In this document: piece after piece, positions 62,867 through 64,000 of the stretch
How positions within the stretch are numbered: the first letter of the stretch is position 1
Layout of the letters: every line of letters begins with the position of its first letter
NCBI GenBank assembly: GCA_965229525.1
Contig: OZ245886.1
Coordinates: 3,286,001 to 3,350,000, forward strand
Direction: 5' to 3'
DNA: 64,000 nt
Source of the DNA: HXMU1420-13 sp965229525
Lineage (GTDB): Bacteria > Bacteroidota > Rhodothermia > Balneolales > Balneolaceae
Made by a program: the position numbers and the translations under genes
The notes under the pieces: model-generated
The model's input: only the letters and a program-made list of their open reading frames with translations
The model's database searches: none
What the model was told of the DNA's origin: nothing

Positions 62867-63934
62867 ATGAATTTGTTTCGTTATTTGTCGCTACGAAAAT
62901 TTGAATTTTTAATTGGAGTCTTAGTTTTCTTATTGATTACAATAGTTGTAATCGGATCGCGACAGCTTCGCTTAGCCGCTAATGATGCTTTAGTTTTTGA
63001 CGCACCTACTGTTTTACAATTAGAGCAATCAACCAACATCGATGAGTTAATTTCATTACTGTATGAAACTAACAGTGAATTTAACGAAGGTGAATTCCGA
63101 TGGGCTACGCGATTACTAGGATGGAGGATTTTTAAAACTGGCAATTATGAATTCAATGGTGAATATCCGTACGAGGTCTTTCTATCAAAACTCGCTTTAG
63201 GAATTCAAGACCCGGTTAAAGTTGTGATATTACCGGGTATCTCGGAAAGTAGGTTTGTAGAAAGTGTTTCTTCAGTTCTTCAATTTGATTCAACATCGTT
63301 AGCTAACGTATTCGAGGATAGTTCGTTTCTTGAAGAGCAAAATCTCACCAGAGAAGAACTTCTTGGTAGAATGTTGCCAGAAACCTATTTGATGTACTGG
63401 ACATCAAGCCCTACAGAGGTAGTTCGACGTGTTTTAAGAGAGTTCGATGAACTTGTAACTCAATCATATTCTGATGAAGCTGGGTCACAGAATAAAACCA
63501 TAGAAGAGATTCTAACCATGGCCTCAATAGTTGAATGGGAGTATAAATATGAGGAGGAAAAACCAACGATTAGTGGGTTATATTGGAACAGAATTAATCG
63601 TCGTATGAGACTTGAAGCTGATCCAACTGTTAATTTTGCATTAGGGGAGCGTCGAAGATTACTTTTTGAAGATTACAGATTCGAACATCCCTATAACACA
63701 TATTTAAGGCGTGGCTTACCACCGGGACCAATTACCAATCCCAGTTTATCGACAATAATTGCAACACTGAGACCGGAGGATCACGATTTTCTTTACATGG
63801 TTGCCAATCCGGAGGGTGGTCATGAATTTTCAAGAACTTTTGAAGAACATCAAATTGCTTCAGAAAACTGGCGTAAATGGTTGAGAGAGCAATATCGAAT
63901 TAAACGTAATAACGAACGTTTAGATTCTGATTAA
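62867..63934 (+). CDS. mltG: Endolytic murein transglycosylase
   Basis: 355 residues. One membrane helix (about 13-30), then a LysM-like region, then the YceG domain with catalytic Glu in 'TMASIVEWEYKYEEEK' (about 218; the family usually has ASIVEKE), 'ISGLYWNRINRRMRLEADPTVNFALG' and 'YNTYLRRGLPPGPITNPSLS'. It cuts nascent glycan strands to end chain elongation. The gene has its own start region (185 bp after the previous gene, containing the terminator) and overlaps the next minus-strand gene by a few bases at its stop. Confidence 0.93.
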   Translation: MNLFRYLSLRKFEFLIGVLVFLLITIVVIGSRQLRLAANDALVFDAPTVLQLEQSTNIDELISLLYETNSEFNEGEFRWATRLLGWRIFKTGNYEFNGEYPYEVFLSKLALGIQDPVKVVILPGISESRFVESVSSVLQFDSTSLANVFEDSSFLEEQNLTREELLGRMLPETYLMYWTSSPTEVVRRVLREFDELVTQSYSDEAGSQNKTIEEILTMASIVEWEYKYEEEKPTISGLYWNRINRRMRLEADPTVNFALGERRRLLFEDYRFEHPYNTYLRRGLPPGPITNPSLSTIIATLRPEDHDFLYMVANPEGGHEFSRTFEEHQIASENWRKWLREQYRIKRNNERLDSD

Positions 63935-64000
63935 CGCCTTCTTCTGAATTCGGTTTGCGTTTGAACTGAATCGGGTGTCATCATCATATCACTTTCACGT
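63931..64000 (-). CDS. 3' end of a protein of unknown function (5' end outside window)
   Basis: 22 codons are visible, open to the window edge and ending in TAA: '...SDMMMTPDSVQTQTEFRRRR'. It converges with mltG and overlaps its stop by 4 bp. The fragment is too short to assign. Confidence 0.4.
   Translation of the reverse strand, partial: RESDMMMTPDSVQTQTEFRRRR

Noticed and set aside
1..64000. tRNA genes, rRNA genes, CRISPR arrays, insertion sequences, integrases
   Set aside because: None was recognised on reading both strands; no cloverleaf, array or transposase motif was seen.

Overview
The window is an AT-rich bacterial chromosome segment with no rRNA, tRNA, CRISPR array, phage or transposase that I can see. 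The best fit is a marine member of the Balneolota/Rhodothermota (Balneolaceae-like). This is an inference from several signs: a 1,950-residue secreted protein ending in a 'YPNPFNP'-type type IX secretion tail, GT117/DUF2723, DUF5777, LA_2272-type and DUF2805 proteins, weak Shine-Dalgarno use, and a carotenoid glycosyl/acyl-transfer gene set like the one expected for salinixanthin-type pigments. No taxonomic marker gene is present, so placement below phylum is tentative.

Layout. 1-3.4 kb: glycosyltransferase (cut by the window edge), carotenoid 1,2-hydratase-like protein and PlsC-type acyltransferase, then an O-methyltransferase. 3.4-9.7 kb: a copper module on the minus strand (HMA-AraC regulator, Cu+ P-type ATPase, Met/His-rich secreted protein, multicopper oxidase with a C-terminal barrel-like extension, DUF2892 protein). 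9.8-17.3 kb: the giant T9SS cargo protein and a TPR protein. 17.3-21.7 kb: a barrel-like protein, a YjdI-type ferredoxin and a four-gene photolyase/cryptochrome operon bracketed by two direct copies of an intergenic repeat. 21.9-29.8 kb: housekeeping and metabolic genes (THUMP methyltransferase, FKBP, CoA-binding protein, YajQ, DUF971, Rieske oxygenase plus FAD oxidoreductase, DUF445). 29.9-36.0 kb: MarR plus a complete RND efflux operon. 36.2-42.2 kb: a 1,489-residue CheB-CheR-PAS-histidine kinase-receiver hybrid and a HisKA_2-type kinase. 42.4-48 kb: YbeY, an orphan protein, a GT117-type membrane protein and an NSS transporter. 47.9-50.1 kb: five tandem paralogous lipoproteins. 50.1-56.3 kb: PH-domain protein, MsrB, LA_2272-type repeat protein, a broken potassium channel, cyclophilin, PagL-like deacylase, cold-shock protein and secreted unknowns. 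56.6-64 kb: receiver-GAF regulator, DUF2752/TM2 proteins, cytochrome c-YceI-DUF5777 operon, HD protein, SpoIIE phosphatase and MltG.

The genes suggest an aerobic, light-exposed, surface-living cell: glycosylated and acylated carotenoid, two unusual photolyase-family flavoproteins, copper detoxification, envelope maintenance (RND efflux, PagL, MltG, MsrB) and protein secretion by T9SS. Intergenic DNA carries at least four families of short palindromic repeats. The least explained items are the photolyase operon, in which one protein appears to lack the usual Fe-S cysteines and the other has its FAD domain first, and the tandem lipoprotein array with its shared Cys-Cys-Trp-Gly signature.
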